Assembly: GCF_000426465.1 (NCBI RefSeq)
Contig: NZ_AUFK01000009.1
Coordinates: 865,237-929,236 of the forward strand
Direction: 5' to 3'
DNA: 64,000 nt
DNA from: Epilithonimonas caeni DSM 17710
GTDB lineage: Bacteria; Bacteroidota; Bacteroidia; Flavobacteriales; Weeksellaceae
Part shown: positions 25,625 to 35,240 of the stretch, in pieces
How positions within the stretch are numbered: the first letter of the stretch is position 1
Layout of the letters: each line of letters opens with the position of its first letter
Position numbers and translations under genes: made by a program
Notes under the pieces: model-generated
What the model was told of the DNA's origin: nothing
What the model saw: the letters and a program-made list of their open reading frames with translations, nothing else
The model's database searches: none

Positions 25625-25655
25625 AAAACGCCTCAAAAAATCCTGAGGCGTTTGC
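25625..25655 (+). terminator. Terminator of the 25162 lipoprotein gene
   Basis: CGCCTCA (25629-25635) pairs with TGAGGCG (25644-25650), flanked by A and T runs. Confidence 0.85.
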
Positions 25656-25763
25656 TATAATTTGAAAATTATAAATAATTCATTACTCAGTTTCATATTT
25701 TTTTAATAGTTTAGCGGCACAAAAAAACAAAATAATAACATAAAACAATAAACAAATTAAATT

Positions 25764-26501
25764 ATGAAACATTTCAAATCCTTTTTAGCAATTATTTTAC
25801 TTTTTAGCATTTCGATGAGATTATCTTCTCAAGAAAAAAAAGTAGCCGTAGTTTCTTTTTATTCCAATAGAATGATCGATTATAAAGAGCTAGGCCTTGG
25901 CAGTGAAGAATTAATAAATAATATTCTAAACCTAAGAGATAATCCTAATTTCAATCTCAATCCAATTCTGGAAAAATATCACAACGCTTTTTTCAATGAT
26001 TATTCATCCAAATTCCCTTTCAAATTAATACCCGAAAACGAAGTAACTTCTAATCAGCAGTACAAAGATTTTGTCCCTAAATATGCTAAAACAGAAGAAG
26101 ATCTAAAGAATTATAGTGTTTACAAAGACTACAAATACATCTATGAAGGATTCAATGGTAAAGCGAACGAAGTAGGTGTTGCCAATATTTTTAAAGACCA
26201 GGCAGACGGAGTTTTATTTACAGAGATCTATTTCTCTCTTAAAAAAGGATTTGGAATTGGAGGAATGGCTACCATAAAAATGAAAGCTTTTGCAAGAATC
26301 TCTTTATATGATAAAAACGGAAACAAGGTCTGGGTTATCAACGAAAGTGCGGATTCTAAAAAAACAGGTGTTATGGTTGGCGGAATCCCGGTAATGTCAC
26401 CGGATAAAATCCTTCCTATGTGCGAAAGTGCTTTGGATGAATTGATGAAAGACCTCGATAGCAACCTTCCAAAAATCATTAAAAAATCTACTAAATTATA
26501 G
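25764..26501 (+). CDS. Secreted protein of unknown function
   Basis: 245 residues with a signal peptide ending near LSSQ. The mature part begins EKKVAVVSFYSNRMIDY and contains ADGVLFTEIYFSLKKGFGIGGMATIKMKAFARISLYDKNGNKVWVINESADS, which resembles the periplasmic domains of outer-membrane assembly lipoproteins (a strand-rich fold with an alternate GG loop). No name can be supported. It is flanked by terminators on both sides, so a single-gene unit. Confidence 0.8.
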   Translation: MKHFKSFLAIILLFSISMRLSSQEKKVAVVSFYSNRMIDYKELGLGSEELINNILNLRDNPNFNLNPILEKYHNAFFNDYSSKFPFKLIPENEVTSNQQYKDFVPKYAKTEEDLKNYSVYKDYKYIYEGFNGKANEVGVANIFKDQADGVLFTEIYFSLKKGFGIGGMATIKMKAFARISLYDKNGNKVWVINESADSKKTGVMVGGIPVMSPDKILPMCESALDELMKDLDSNLPKIIKKSTKL

Positions 26502-26524
26502 TTAAAGTAACTTAATGATAAACT

Positions 26525-26558
26525 AAAAAGAGATTCCAAATAATTGGAATCTCTTTTT
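26525..26558. terminator. Bidirectional terminator
   Basis: AAAAAGAGATTCCAA (26525-26539) and TTGGAATCTCTTTTT (26544-26558) form a 15-bp stem with A and T runs, between the secreted-protein gene and the convergent helicase gene. Confidence 0.9.
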
Positions 26559-27907
26559 TATTTCTTTCTCTTAGCTTTCGATTTTTGTTTTTGTTGTGCT
26601 CTGTTTGCTCCGAATTTCTTTGGAGCTTTCCGTTTGCTTGGTCCACCAAGATTGATTTTCTTGTTCTTGTCTTTTTTCTCATGGAAAGCCGATTCTCCTT
26701 CGTTGAGTTTTGCCGTGGTCAGGAATTTCATTTTCACTTCATCTTGTTCAGAAGCGATTTTGACTTTCGAAATGGTTACCCCTTCCGGAAACTTAACTTT
26801 ATTGATTTCTTTGTCCATCAATAATTCGATATCAAGAAGTTGAGCTTCTTCTTTTTTGGTGAAGAAAGTCACAGCTATTCCGTCTTTGTCCGCACGTCCG
26901 GTTCTACCAATTCTGTGGATATATTGCTCCGGAACTTCTGGAACTTCGAAGTTGAAAACGTGTGAAATATCCGGAATATCCAGACCTCTCGCCATAATAT
27001 CTGTTGTGATCACGCCACGCAATTCTTCATTAGTAAACTCCTGCATCACTCTTAATCTGAAATTCTGAGATTTATTAGAGTGAATTACGCCAAACTCGTC
27101 CGGAAACTCAACATTTAATTTTTCAAAGATCAGATCGGCGTGTTTTTTATTATTAGCGAAAATCAGGATCTTCTCCAGATCTGTTTCAGTCTTCAGAAGA
27201 TGAATCAGCAAATTCAGTTTTGTATTGAAGTTTTCTACAGGAACTGCAGATTGTGCGATCTTCTCCAAAGGCGTTCCCGACTTTGCCAGGGAAATCTCGA
27301 TCGGGGAAGCAAAATACTCGTTCAATATTTCGTCCAAAGCTTCGGTCATTGTTGCAGAAAAAAGAATATTTTGTCTTTTCTCCTTCATCATTTCGAAGAT
27401 ATGTGTCAGTTGTGGGCGGAAACCCAGATTCAGCATCTCATCAAATTCATCGATGATCAATTTATTGACCTCCCTTAGAGAAATCGCATTGTCAATCGAG
27501 AGATCCATCACTCTACCAGGAGTTCCCACCAAAATATCGCAACCATCATTGAACAACAACTTCTGCGTATTGATATTTTTTCCACCGTAAACACCTATAA
27601 CTCTTGCAGTAATGTTTTCTGTCAGCTTTTCAAGAACTTCAGTAACCTGAACTACCAGTTCTCTTGTAGGAACCAGAACCAAAACCGTAGGATTCCCGGA
27701 TTTGTTATATTTCCAGGTTTTAAGAACGGGAAGCAGGTAAGCGAGGGTTTTTCCTGTTCCGGTCTGTGCAATTCCCATCACGTCACGGCCGGAAAGAATA
27801 GGCTTCAAACTTTTTTCCTGAATAGGTGTCGGTTCAAATAAGTCTAAATCGGCTAGAACGTCAAGAATCTTTTCCGGTAAATCGAAGTCTGCAAAAGTGG
27901 TTTTCAT
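26558..27907 (-). CDS. DEAD-box RNA helicase (RhlE-like)
   Basis: 449 residues with all helicase motifs: Q motif FEPTPIQEKSL, Walker A AQTGTGKT, PTREL, TPGR, motif II as DEFD, FSATM, and in the second domain IIFANNK-like ILIFANNKKHAD, RGLDIPDI and HRIGRTGR. The C-terminal 70 residues are Lys/Arg-rich and disordered (KRKAPKKFGANRAQQKQKSKAKRKK region), as is usual for RNA-binding tails. It acts in ribosome assembly or mRNA decay by family. Motif II has Phe for Ala, which is seen in some DEAD-box proteins and keeps both acidic residues. Alone between terminators. Confidence 0.93.
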   Translation of the reverse strand: MKTTFADFDLPEKILDVLADLDLFEPTPIQEKSLKPILSGRDVMGIAQTGTGKTLAYLLPVLKTWKYNKSGNPTVLVLVPTRELVVQVTEVLEKLTENITARVIGVYGGKNINTQKLLFNDGCDILVGTPGRVMDLSIDNAISLREVNKLIIDEFDEMLNLGFRPQLTHIFEMMKEKRQNILFSATMTEALDEILNEYFASPIEISLAKSGTPLEKIAQSAVPVENFNTKLNLLIHLLKTETDLEKILIFANNKKHADLIFEKLNVEFPDEFGVIHSNKSQNFRLRVMQEFTNEELRGVITTDIMARGLDIPDISHVFNFEVPEVPEQYIHRIGRTGRADKDGIAVTFFTKKEEAQLLDIELLMDKEINKVKFPEGVTISKVKIASEQDEVKMKFLTTAKLNEGESAFHEKKDKNKKINLGGPSKRKAPKKFGANRAQQKQKSKAKRKK

Positions 27908-28007
27908 TTTGCAAAGATATGGATTTTGAAATCAAGCTTTTCAATATCTTTTTGGTTAGAGTCGGATATCACACGGCCAGAGTTATCTCAATTTATTATT
28001 TATTTTA

Positions 28008-28042
28008 TTTGAATCGATGAATCACTTCATTAGGTTTGGAGT
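28008..28042. repeat. Copy of the TTCGT.AGGTTTGG repeat
   Basis: ATGAATCACTTCATTAGGTTTGG resembles 11049-11080 (TCGAACCACTTCGTTAGGTTTGG) and, reversed, 530-561. Between helicase and kinase genes. Confidence 0.5.
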
Positions 28043-28098
28043 CCTTCGACTTCGCACAGGGCGAAATACATTCAGATAATATTAATTTGATCAAATAA

Positions 28099-29259
28099 TC
28101 ACTTCTGCTCTTCTCTCAAAATAATCCTGAAAACAGTTCCTTTTCCAATCTCAGAATGTACAATTCTGGCATCACCCCGATGATATTCACTGACCACTCT
28201 TTTTGTCAGGGAAAGACCTAATCCCCAACCTCTTTTTTTTGTGGAAAAACCCGGTTTGAAAGCATTTCGGATTTGTTTTTTTGTCATTCCGCTTCCAGTA
28301 TCCGCGACATCTATGTAAATACTTTTATTTTTTTTGTAAAGTGACATTTCCAGTTTCCCTTCGCCTTTCATAGCATCAACTGCATTTTTCACAAGGTTTT
28401 CGATAACCCAGCTCATCAAAATTCGGCTATGGGGAACAAGAACCGGTTCGTAAGTTTTTCTTAGAGTAAATTCGACCTTAGTAGAAATTCTGGATTTTAA
28501 ATAATCATAATTCTGCTGAACCGTTTCACTGATATCAAAATCATTGAGTGTAGGGATTGAACCGATTTTCGAGAAACGTTCCGAAATGGTTTTCAGCCGG
28601 TCGACATCCATTTCCAACTCCTTTACCCCCAAACCATTCTCGTCTTCAAGCTTCATGATCTCGACCCAACCAATCATCGATGAAAGCGGTGTTCCGATCT
28701 GATGTGCCGTTTCTTTAGCCAAACCTGCCCACACAAAACCTTCGTCGGTCTTCTTTAACAATCTTAAAAACCAAAACGAAAAAACGAGATAAAGTGAAAT
28801 GAAAAGCGCCAGCAAAAAAGGATAATAACGCAGATAATTCATCAGATCCGAATTATCGTAATACAAATATTGGTTGTTAAAATCCGGCAACTGAATCTCG
28901 AAAGGCGGGTATTTGCTTTCCATTTCGGTCAGTTTTGACTTTAATTTTGCATCATCTTTCAGAATATCATCGGAAATGCCTCTACTTTCTAAAACTTCTT
29001 TGTTTTTATTGGTAAGAATGATCGGCAGATCCTCGTTCTCACTAATGACATAAAGCGCCAGTTCATTGAATCTCGGGTCCACATCGCTATCCTGAAGATA
29101 ACGCATCGCAGTCGCCAGAGATTTGATCCTTTCGGTTTCTTTACTTCTAAGATGCTGGATCAGGAAATTGGACGAAATAATGATCCCCGCGACAATCGAG
29201 GTCAGTATAAAATACACAACCCAGCTATTGATACGTTTCAGAAAATTAAGTCCTTTCAT
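28099..29259 (-). CDS. Orphan sensor histidine kinase
   Basis: 386 residues. Two transmembrane helices (about 13-36 and 145-165) enclose an extracytoplasmic sensor domain of about 105 residues. Then a short linker, a HisKA-type helix pair with His186 in AKETAHQIGTPLSSMIGWVE, and a HATPase domain with ENLVKNAVDAM, DTGSGM and GWGLGLSLTKR. There is no response regulator next to it. The signal is unknown. It reads leftward, alone. Confidence 0.9.
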   Translation of the reverse strand: MKGLNFLKRINSWVVYFILTSIVAGIIISSNFLIQHLRSKETERIKSLATAMRYLQDSDVDPRFNELALYVISENEDLPIILTNKNKEVLESRGISDDILKDDAKLKSKLTEMESKYPPFEIQLPDFNNQYLYYDNSDLMNYLRYYPFLLALFISLYLVFSFWFLRLLKKTDEGFVWAGLAKETAHQIGTPLSSMIGWVEIMKLEDENGLGVKELEMDVDRLKTISERFSKIGSIPTLNDFDISETVQQNYDYLKSRISTKVEFTLRKTYEPVLVPHSRILMSWVIENLVKNAVDAMKGEGKLEMSLYKKNKSIYIDVADTGSGMTKKQIRNAFKPGFSTKKRGWGLGLSLTKRVVSEYHRGDARIVHSEIGKGTVFRIILREEQK

Positions 29260-29385
29260 TAATGCTTATAAAACGGCAATTTAGGAATTTATTATATAAA
29301 ATCAGACGTTAGATTTTAGACATTAGATATCAGATCAAAAATTCCAAGATTAATACTGATATTTGTATTAGAATAAATTAACAAA

Positions 29386-30252
29386 ATGATAACGATTCAA
29401 AATAATAGACTTAAAGCCACACTTAATGAATTGGGTGCAGAATTGACCTCTCTCATCAATCTCGAAACCGGAAAAGAGATCATGTGGAGTGGAAATCCTG
29501 ATTTTTGGGGAGGAATAAGTCCTGTACTTTTCCCGACAGTCGGTGCTTTGAAAGACGACCAATATATTTTTGAAGGTCAAACTTACAAGCTTCCTCGTCA
29601 CGGTTTTGCAAGAAGAAGAGTTTTTGAAGTGAAAGGATTTTCTGAAAATGAAGTTGTTTTTGAATTAAATTCTGATGAAGAATCTTTGAAGATCTATCCG
29701 TTCGAATTTAGTCTGGAAATCAAATACGCTTTGGTTGAGAATAAACTGACGGTTTCTTATCAAGTAAAAAACCTGTCAGAAAAAGAAATGTATTTTTCTT
29801 TAGGCGCCCATCCCGGGTTTGCTATCGATACAAAAAACGGATCGAGTTACAATGATTATGAAATTGCTTTTTCTGATGATGAAAAACTGGAAGTCCATCC
29901 TTTGGTTGACAACCTCATCAGTAACAAAACTAAAACAATTGAACTTAATAATAAAGTGCTTCCGCTGACTTATGAATTGTTCTCAAAAGATGCGCTGGTA
30001 ATGACAAAGTTGATAAGCAGGGAATTGATTCTAAGAAATAGAAAGAATGCCCATAAAGTGATTTTTTCTTTTTCAAATTTTCCATACTTCGGGATTTGGG
30101 CAGCGAAAAATGCAGATTTTATTTGTCTGGAGCCTTGGCAAGGTATTGCTGATCTGGAAAATCATAATCAAGAATTTACGGAGAAATTTGGGATTTTAAA
30201 ATTAGAGAAGAACGAAGATTGGAAAGCCCATTGGGCGGTTGAGCTTGAGTAA
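29386..30252 (+). CDS. Aldose 1-epimerase family protein
   Basis: 288 residues of the galactose-mutarotase fold. Visible family landmarks: an N-terminal ATLNELGAELTSLIN, the motif SPVLFPTVG, YKLPRHGFAR with a His-Gly-Phe core, FSLGAHPGFAI with the catalytic His, and CLEPWQGIAD with the catalytic Glu region. It belongs to the YeaD/LacX-like branch that acts on sugar or sugar phosphate anomers. Downstream is a bidirectional terminator. No sugar operon is seen nearby, so the substrate is open. Confidence 0.88.
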   Translation: MITIQNNRLKATLNELGAELTSLINLETGKEIMWSGNPDFWGGISPVLFPTVGALKDDQYIFEGQTYKLPRHGFARRRVFEVKGFSENEVVFELNSDEESLKIYPFEFSLEIKYALVENKLTVSYQVKNLSEKEMYFSLGAHPGFAIDTKNGSSYNDYEIAFSDDEKLEVHPLVDNLISNKTKTIELNNKVLPLTYELFSKDALVMTKLISRELILRNRKNAHKVIFSFSNFPYFGIWAAKNADFICLEPWQGIADLENHNQEFTEKFGILKLEKNEDWKAHWAVELE

Positions 30253-30256
30253 AATG

Positions 30257-30289
30257 AAAAGTGTCAGAGATTTTCTGACACTTTTTATT
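30257..30289. terminator. Bidirectional terminator
   Basis: GTGTCAGA (30261-30268) and TCTGACAC (30274-30281), preceded by AAAA and followed by a T run, between the epimerase gene and the convergent S9 peptidase gene. Confidence 0.9.
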
Positions 30290-30300
30290 TTAAATATATT

Positions 30301-32295
30301 CTACAAAGTTTCCTTCAGCCAGTCAAAGAATTCTCTCTGCCAAACCAAACCATTTTGCGGATGAAGAACCCAGTGGTTTTCATTGGGGAAATACAAAAAT
30401 TTAGTTTTAAGACCTTTCAGTTTTGCTGCCTGGAAAGCTTCCTGACCTTGTTCGTAAGGAACTCGGAAATCTATTCCTCCTTGGATTACCATGATTGGTT
30501 TGTTCCATTTATCCACAAAATTGCTTGGGTTAAAGTCTGAATAAGCTTTCGGAGTTGGTTTTGTCCAATAGCTTCCGCCCAAATCCCAGTTGGCAAACCA
30601 AAGTTCCTCAGTGGTTCCGTACCAGGATTTCATATCAAACAATCCGTCGTGCGCAATAAAAGTTTTGAACCTGTTCTCATGAACACCAGCCAGCATAAAT
30701 ACAGAATATCCACCGTAACTCGCACCAACAGCCGCTACTCTATTACCATCCACGTAAGGTAAAGTTTTAGCAAAATCGGTTGCTGACAAATAATCTTTGA
30801 TCGGTTGTCCGCCCCAGTCGCCGCTGATCGCCTCGTTCCATTTCACGCCCCAACCCGGCATTCCTCTTCTGTTTGGTGCTACAACAATATATCCGTTGGC
30901 CGCCATCAAAGCGAAATTCCATCTTGTGGAGAAAAACTGGGTCAATGCCGATTGTGGTCCGCCCTGGCAATAAACCAAAGTTGGGTATTTTTTATTTGGG
31001 TCAAAATTCGGCGGATAATGGAACCAAACACCCATTTCTTTTCCATCCGTGGTTTTCACCATTTTCAGTTCAGATTTTCCTTGAACCAATTTGGAATAAT
31101 TATCTTTATTAATATCTGTGATCTGTTTCAATGTACCTTTAGAATCTACTTCGAACAGATCTGCATTGTGGTTGATATCGGTTTTTGTAACCCAAAGTTT
31201 TCCTTTGTTCTCCAAAACAATATCATTGATATCGAAGTCGCCTTTCGTCAATTGTTTTACGGTTTTGTTTTTAACATCAACTGAGAACAATTGCTTCGTT
31301 CCTCTGAAAGCGGAAGTAAAATAGATCGACTTGGAATCCGAAGCCCATTTTACATCGCCGGTTACACTTTCATCCCAAGCTTTGGTTAAATTAGTTTTCG
31401 ATTTGGATTTCCAATCCATAATGACGATGTCGTTTTTATCTGCCTCATAACCGTCTCTCTCCATCGAGTTCCAAAGCAGGAATTTCCCATCATCACTGAA
31501 TTTCGGATTCACATCGTAGCCCATCATCCCTTCTGTAATATTTGTAGTTTGTCCGGAAGCCAGATTGTAGGCAAAAATATCCGTGTTGGTACTTTGCGCA
31601 TATTCAGCACCTGATTTGGCCTTGGTCACATAAAGTAATCCTGAGGAATCCGGACTCCAGACAAAATCTTCTGCCCCTCCAAACGGTTTCTGAGGCGAAT
31701 CAAATGCCTTACCTTCCAACAGATCTTTCGGAAGTTCTGCAGGTTTAGTTAAATCAAATACAAATACGTGATTATAAGAACCTTCGTTCCAAGCATCCCA
31801 ATGACGATGATTGAGGTCTGTGTAGATCTGAGCGGTTGTTTTAGGCAAATCATTGTACTTATCTTTTCCTAGAATATTTTCTACTTGAACAGCTCTGCTG
31901 AAAGCTATTTTTTTTCCATCCGGAGAAACCACGATATTATCAACTTCACCAATATCATAAAATTCAGTCCACGTTTTCCCAGAATCTTTTGACAAGAAAA
32001 TTTTATTATTTTCCAGAGCATAAATTCCGTTTTTGTCCCACTGAATCAGGCTTTTCTTTCCTATATCAATTTTGGCAGATTTCCCGGCAATATCCAGCCA
32101 GAAAGTTTCAGAGTTAGATTTTTCTGTTTTAAGGTCTGTTTTGCTGATTTTGTAGATCAGAGAAGAATTATCCGGCGAAACGGACTGAACACCAAGGCGA
32201 TTGAGCGTCCACATTATTTCCGGTGTCATTACCTGTTGTGCATTCATCATAAAAGGCGCTGCAACTGCTACAGCAAGAATCTTTTTTAGTTTCAT
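30301..32295 (-). CDS. S9-family prolyl oligopeptidase-like peptidase
   Basis: 664 residues with a signal peptide (to about 19), a beta-propeller N-terminal domain with repeats such as SPDGKKIAFSR and SPDSSGLLYVT, and a C-terminal alpha/beta-hydrolase domain. The triad is Ser526 in GASYGGYS, Asp609 in QGGIDFRVPYEQG and His641 in NENHWVLHP. It fits the secreted dipeptidyl/acylaminoacyl-peptidase group of the phylum, which trims peptides in the periplasm. Followed by a shared terminator; the upstream gap is 196 bp. Confidence 0.94.
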   Translation of the reverse strand: MKLKKILAVAVAAPFMMNAQQVMTPEIMWTLNRLGVQSVSPDNSSLIYKISKTDLKTEKSNSETFWLDIAGKSAKIDIGKKSLIQWDKNGIYALENNKIFLSKDSGKTWTEFYDIGEVDNIVVSPDGKKIAFSRAVQVENILGKDKYNDLPKTTAQIYTDLNHRHWDAWNEGSYNHVFVFDLTKPAELPKDLLEGKAFDSPQKPFGGAEDFVWSPDSSGLLYVTKAKSGAEYAQSTNTDIFAYNLASGQTTNITEGMMGYDVNPKFSDDGKFLLWNSMERDGYEADKNDIVIMDWKSKSKTNLTKAWDESVTGDVKWASDSKSIYFTSAFRGTKQLFSVDVKNKTVKQLTKGDFDINDIVLENKGKLWVTKTDINHNADLFEVDSKGTLKQITDINKDNYSKLVQGKSELKMVKTTDGKEMGVWFHYPPNFDPNKKYPTLVYCQGGPQSALTQFFSTRWNFALMAANGYIVVAPNRRGMPGWGVKWNEAISGDWGGQPIKDYLSATDFAKTLPYVDGNRVAAVGASYGGYSVFMLAGVHENRFKTFIAHDGLFDMKSWYGTTEELWFANWDLGGSYWTKPTPKAYSDFNPSNFVDKWNKPIMVIQGGIDFRVPYEQGQEAFQAAKLKGLKTKFLYFPNENHWVLHPQNGLVWQREFFDWLKETL

Positions 32296-32491
32296 TATAT
32301 AAGTAATTGATTTTGAAAAAACTCGGACGAAGTTATTAAAATATTGTGTAAATTTGATTGTAGCCTATTTAAAAACTAATTTCTCATGAAAAATTCAAAA
32401 TATAATAACTGATGCTACAAATCACTGTAATATGTGATAGCCCTGGTTATTCTTTGTCTATAACTTCGCAAATAACAAATATTTAAAATTT

Positions 32492-33121
32492 ATGCCTATG
32501 AAAAAACTTATACTCTTTTCCTTAATTACTTTTGGTCAATTGGCTTTTGGTCAATTTGAAAATCTACCGCAAAAAACTGTTTATTTCAAACCACCTGAAA
32601 ACTGGACCAATGTTTGTTCTTATATGAATTTTATTGATCCAGTTGTGGATATCGATTTCTTTCCGCCAGGTAACCAAATGACATATGGCTGTGAAGGCTG
32701 GTATAAAACGACCTATGTTTTTAATAAAGCTTATATTGAATTTAATAATTGTAATTATATTGGAGGTTCTCCTAATACTAACTATTTATATTATTCTTTA
32801 GAAACAGAAAATAATGTTTTCTACGATTATTCGACAGGACCAATCTCCAATCCGCCGTCTTGCCTTTTGGCCGTGAATGACCCCACTAAGAAAATTACTG
32901 TTGTAAAGATCTTTCCAAATCCGGTTCAGGATTATGTCAACATCGAATCGGATAAAAACTTTGTTGCTTATGAAATCATTGATGAATCCGGAAAATTGAT
33001 TCTTAGTAAGGATTTCAAAGGGAGTAAAATTAATATTAGCAATTTGAAAACCGGAGTTTATTTCATTAAACTGAAATCACTAAGCAACGAAACTAATATT
33101 GTGAAGTTTATTAAGAAATAA
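32492..33121 (+). CDS. Secreted protein with type IX sorting domain
   Basis: 209 residues with a signal peptide (MPMKKLILFSLITFGQLAFGQ; a second ATG two codons on is equally possible) and a C-terminal T9SS type A sorting domain of about 75 residues (VVKIFPNPVQDYVNIES ... YEIIDESGKLI ... LKTGVYFIKL ... VKFIKK). This domain directs export across the outer membrane by the type IX machinery. The middle part is a short, Tyr/Asn-rich segment with Cys pairs and no known fold. Function is unknown. Confidence 0.9.
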   Translation: MPMKKLILFSLITFGQLAFGQFENLPQKTVYFKPPENWTNVCSYMNFIDPVVDIDFFPPGNQMTYGCEGWYKTTYVFNKAYIEFNNCNYIGGSPNTNYLYYSLETENNVFYDYSTGPISNPPSCLLAVNDPTKKITVVKIFPNPVQDYVNIESDKNFVAYEIIDESGKLILSKDFKGSKINISNLKTGVYFIKLKSLSNETNIVKFIKK

Positions 33122-33147
33122 GTTTTTATTTATTGATTTATAATGCA

Positions 33148-33155
33148 TATATTTG
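33148..33155 (+). promoter_or_regulatory. -7 box of secG
   Basis: TATATTTG, an exact TAnnTTTG, 30 nt before the secG ATG. The -33 position is weak. Confidence 0.5.
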
Positions 33156-33185
33156 CGCTTCAAAATTTATTATCAAGACAATACT

Positions 33186-33509
33186 ATGAGCACAATATTT
33201 ACGCTGTTTATGATTCTAATTATCATTGCTAGCATTTTATTAGTTATCATCATCATGGCGCAAAATCCAAAAGGAGGCGGTCTTTCCGGAACTTTCGGAG
33301 GCACATCTGCTGCTAATTTCGGGGTTCAGAGAACCAATGATTTTATGGAAAAAGCAACTTGGACATTGGGTTCTACAATTGTGGTTTTGATTTTCCTGAG
33401 TATCATCCTTACAGGAAAACCATCGCAAGTAGCTCCATCTATCCCTACTCCGGTAAAATCTGAAGCACCTGTTAAAAATGCTCCGGTAAAGCAAACGCCA
33501 GCGAAATAA
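33186..33509 (+). CDS. secG: Preprotein translocase subunit SecG
   Basis: 107 residues, two transmembrane helices (about 3-24 and 55-74) joined by the conserved loop MAQNPKGGGLSGTFGGTSAANFGVQRT, diagnostic for SecG, and a Pro/Ala/Lys-rich tail. It is the non-essential third subunit of the SecYEG channel in the inner membrane. A TTG at 33153 would extend the frame, but it overlaps the -7 box; the ATG at 33186 begins MSTIFTLFMILIIIASILL, which fits. It ends at a terminator. Confidence 0.95.
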   Translation: MSTIFTLFMILIIIASILLVIIIMAQNPKGGGLSGTFGGTSAANFGVQRTNDFMEKATWTLGSTIVVLIFLSIILTGKPSQVAPSIPTPVKSEAPVKNAPVKQTPAK

Positions 33510-33533
33510 TATTTATCAGCTTAAAATATAATG

Positions 33534-33562
33534 AACGCTTCGAATTTTCGAGGCGTTTATTT
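33534..33562 (+). terminator. Terminator of secG
   Basis: AACGCTTCGA (33534-33543) pairs with TCGAGGCGTT (33548-33557) with one G-U pair, followed by a T-rich run. Confidence 0.8.
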
Positions 33563-33618
33563 TGCTCAAATCAAAAATATAGATATATTCGCAACCATTT
33601 TTATATACAAAAACACAT

Positions 33619-34584
33619 ATGAAACATTTTAATTTCTTGACATTCATTATGTCATGTTTGTTATTAACAGCAAGCTGTTCACGTTCTGATGATGAGAAAG
33701 ACGAGTCAACAACCAGTAGCTGTAAAAATGTCAACGGTTTAAAAGTAATTCAATCAGGAGAATATCTCAATTTCACTATTGATTCAAATGAATCCGGTCC
33801 TTATGAAATTGGGGTTAATCAAACAGGAAATGGAGTTCCATATTCTGGTTTTGTAGTGAATGAAAAAACGTATTCTCAAAGCATTAATAACATCTCAAAT
33901 GGCCAGATTTTGACACCTGGAACAAGTTACTCTTTCTTTGTAAGAAAAATTTGCAGCTCAGAATCTAAAAGTGATTGGGGTTTCGAAAAATCGATTACTA
34001 TTTCTAACAATTTTTGTAAAAAACCTTATGAAGTAAAAGTAGAGGATTTTTACAACAGAATACAATGGAAAATCAACAACTATGAAAATGGACAATCTCC
34101 TTCTTATTATCAAATACAATATGGAGAACAAGGTTTTTCATTAGGGACTGGAACCGTTATAGATACATCACAAGATTATTACAATGCACCTTTTGTTGCC
34201 GGAAAAAAATATGACATATATGTGCGTTCATATTGCGCAGGCACTGCTGGATGGGGAGAGTGGACCAAGCCAGTTACTTTTCTTGCGTCAATAACTACTG
34301 CTTGTGTTGCCCCAACTTATGCAAATTACACAACAACAAGTGTTAATAGCAGTTATTATCATGCAACAATTAATTGGGAAAATGATGGTGTCTCCCAGTA
34401 CCAGATTTCCTTATCTGTGAATTCAGGGTTACCAACCTCAGCTACCTTATATGAGATATCTGCACCAAACGCAGCTACCTACACCAATTTAGTTAAAGGA
34501 ACCACATATTATTTTTACGCTCGAAAAAAATGTACCTCCAATACATACTCAAATTATTATGGGCCATATATTGTGAAATGGTAA
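33619..34584 (+). CDS. Fibronectin type III-like lipoprotein
   Basis: 321 residues with signal peptide and lipobox TASC (Cys about 20). It contains three repeats of a beta-sandwich type: each ends with a pattern such as LTPGTSYSFFVRKICSSESKSDWG, APFVAGKKYDIYVRSYCAGTAGWGEW or LVKGTTYYFYARKKCTSNTYSNYYG, close to FN3 repeats of secreted flavobacterial proteins. The repeated Cys in each probably marks a disulfide. An exposed surface lipoprotein with adhesion or binding role is inferred. Ends at a terminator. Confidence 0.85.
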   Translation: MKHFNFLTFIMSCLLLTASCSRSDDEKDESTTSSCKNVNGLKVIQSGEYLNFTIDSNESGPYEIGVNQTGNGVPYSGFVVNEKTYSQSINNISNGQILTPGTSYSFFVRKICSSESKSDWGFEKSITISNNFCKKPYEVKVEDFYNRIQWKINNYENGQSPSYYQIQYGEQGFSLGTGTVIDTSQDYYNAPFVAGKKYDIYVRSYCAGTAGWGEWTKPVTFLASITTACVAPTYANYTTTSVNSSYYHATINWENDGVSQYQISLSVNSGLPTSATLYEISAPNAATYTNLVKGTTYYFYARKKCTSNTYSNYYGPYIVKW

Positions 34585-34599
34585 AGCAAAACAATAGTA

Positions 34600-34630
34600 A
34601 AAAGCGCTTCGAGATTTCGAAGCGTTCTTT
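34600..34630 (+). terminator. Terminator of the 33619 gene
   Basis: CGCTTCGA (34605-34612) and TCGAAGCG (34617-34624), followed by TTCTTTATTT. It resembles the secG hairpin in sequence. Confidence 0.75.
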
Positions 34631-34650
34631 ATTTAAATTCAATTATTATT

Positions 34651-35238
34651 TTAAGAAAATTTATTCTCATCGAAACATTTTTTCATCAACAGTTGGAAAC
34701 ATTCTCCCATCTCGTCTGAGGCTCTACAAATAGCATTTTCCAACATATTCCTGATCTGCTTTTCGGTGACGCCTGCTTCTGTCCAGCTTTTTCCGGAAGT
34801 ATGAGAATTGAGGATGAATGGCATTATCCTATCGATAGCACAGGCAAAAATGGCGTCCGGGGTTTTCTCTTCTTCGAACTCGATCCAGAGATCATAGAAT
34901 TCTGAAGAAAGGGGCTCATCTAGAATACCGAATATATTTCTCGCAGCTAGTTTTTCTCTTTCGAATTTCCCTTTCATCCCTTCTTCATCAAATAGAAAAG
35001 TGTCGCCGGCATCGATCTCTACCAGATCATGAATCGACAACATTCTGATCACCCTTAATAAATTGATATCTGTATTATTTTTGGCGTAAGGAAAGAGGAT
35101 CTGAGCTAGAATGATGATCTGCCAGCTATGTTCCGCTGTATTCTCTCTTCGGGAATCGTCTGCGTTGTAATTTCTTCTCTGTACATTTTTCAAGGCATCG
35201 ACTGCCAGGATGAAATCTATTTCTTTCTGTATCTTCAT
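34651..35238 (-). CDS. HD-domain hydrolase (5'-deoxynucleotidase-like)
   Basis: 195 residues of the HD superfamily: the metal motif appears as RRENTAEHSWQ (His), LSIHDLVEIDAGD (His-Asp) and a final Asp in CAIDRIMPF. The arrangement matches the YfbR-type HD_3 branch, which removes phosphate from deoxynucleoside monophosphates. That activity is inferred. The gene starts 2 bp after the upstream secreted-protein gene on the same strand, so the two are likely co-transcribed. Confidence 0.88.
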   Translation of the reverse strand: MKIQKEIDFILAVDALKNVQRRNYNADDSRRENTAEHSWQIIILAQILFPYAKNNTDINLLRVIRMLSIHDLVEIDAGDTFLFDEEGMKGKFEREKLAARNIFGILDEPLSSEFYDLWIEFEEEKTPDAIFACAIDRIMPFILNSHTSGKSWTEAGVTEKQIRNMLENAICRASDEMGECFQLLMKKCFDENKFS

Positions 35239-35240
35239 TT

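Noticed and set aside
26558..27907. Helicase with a broken motif II (DEFD)
   Set aside because: Both acidic residues and all other motifs are intact; the Ala to Phe change alone does not indicate loss of function.
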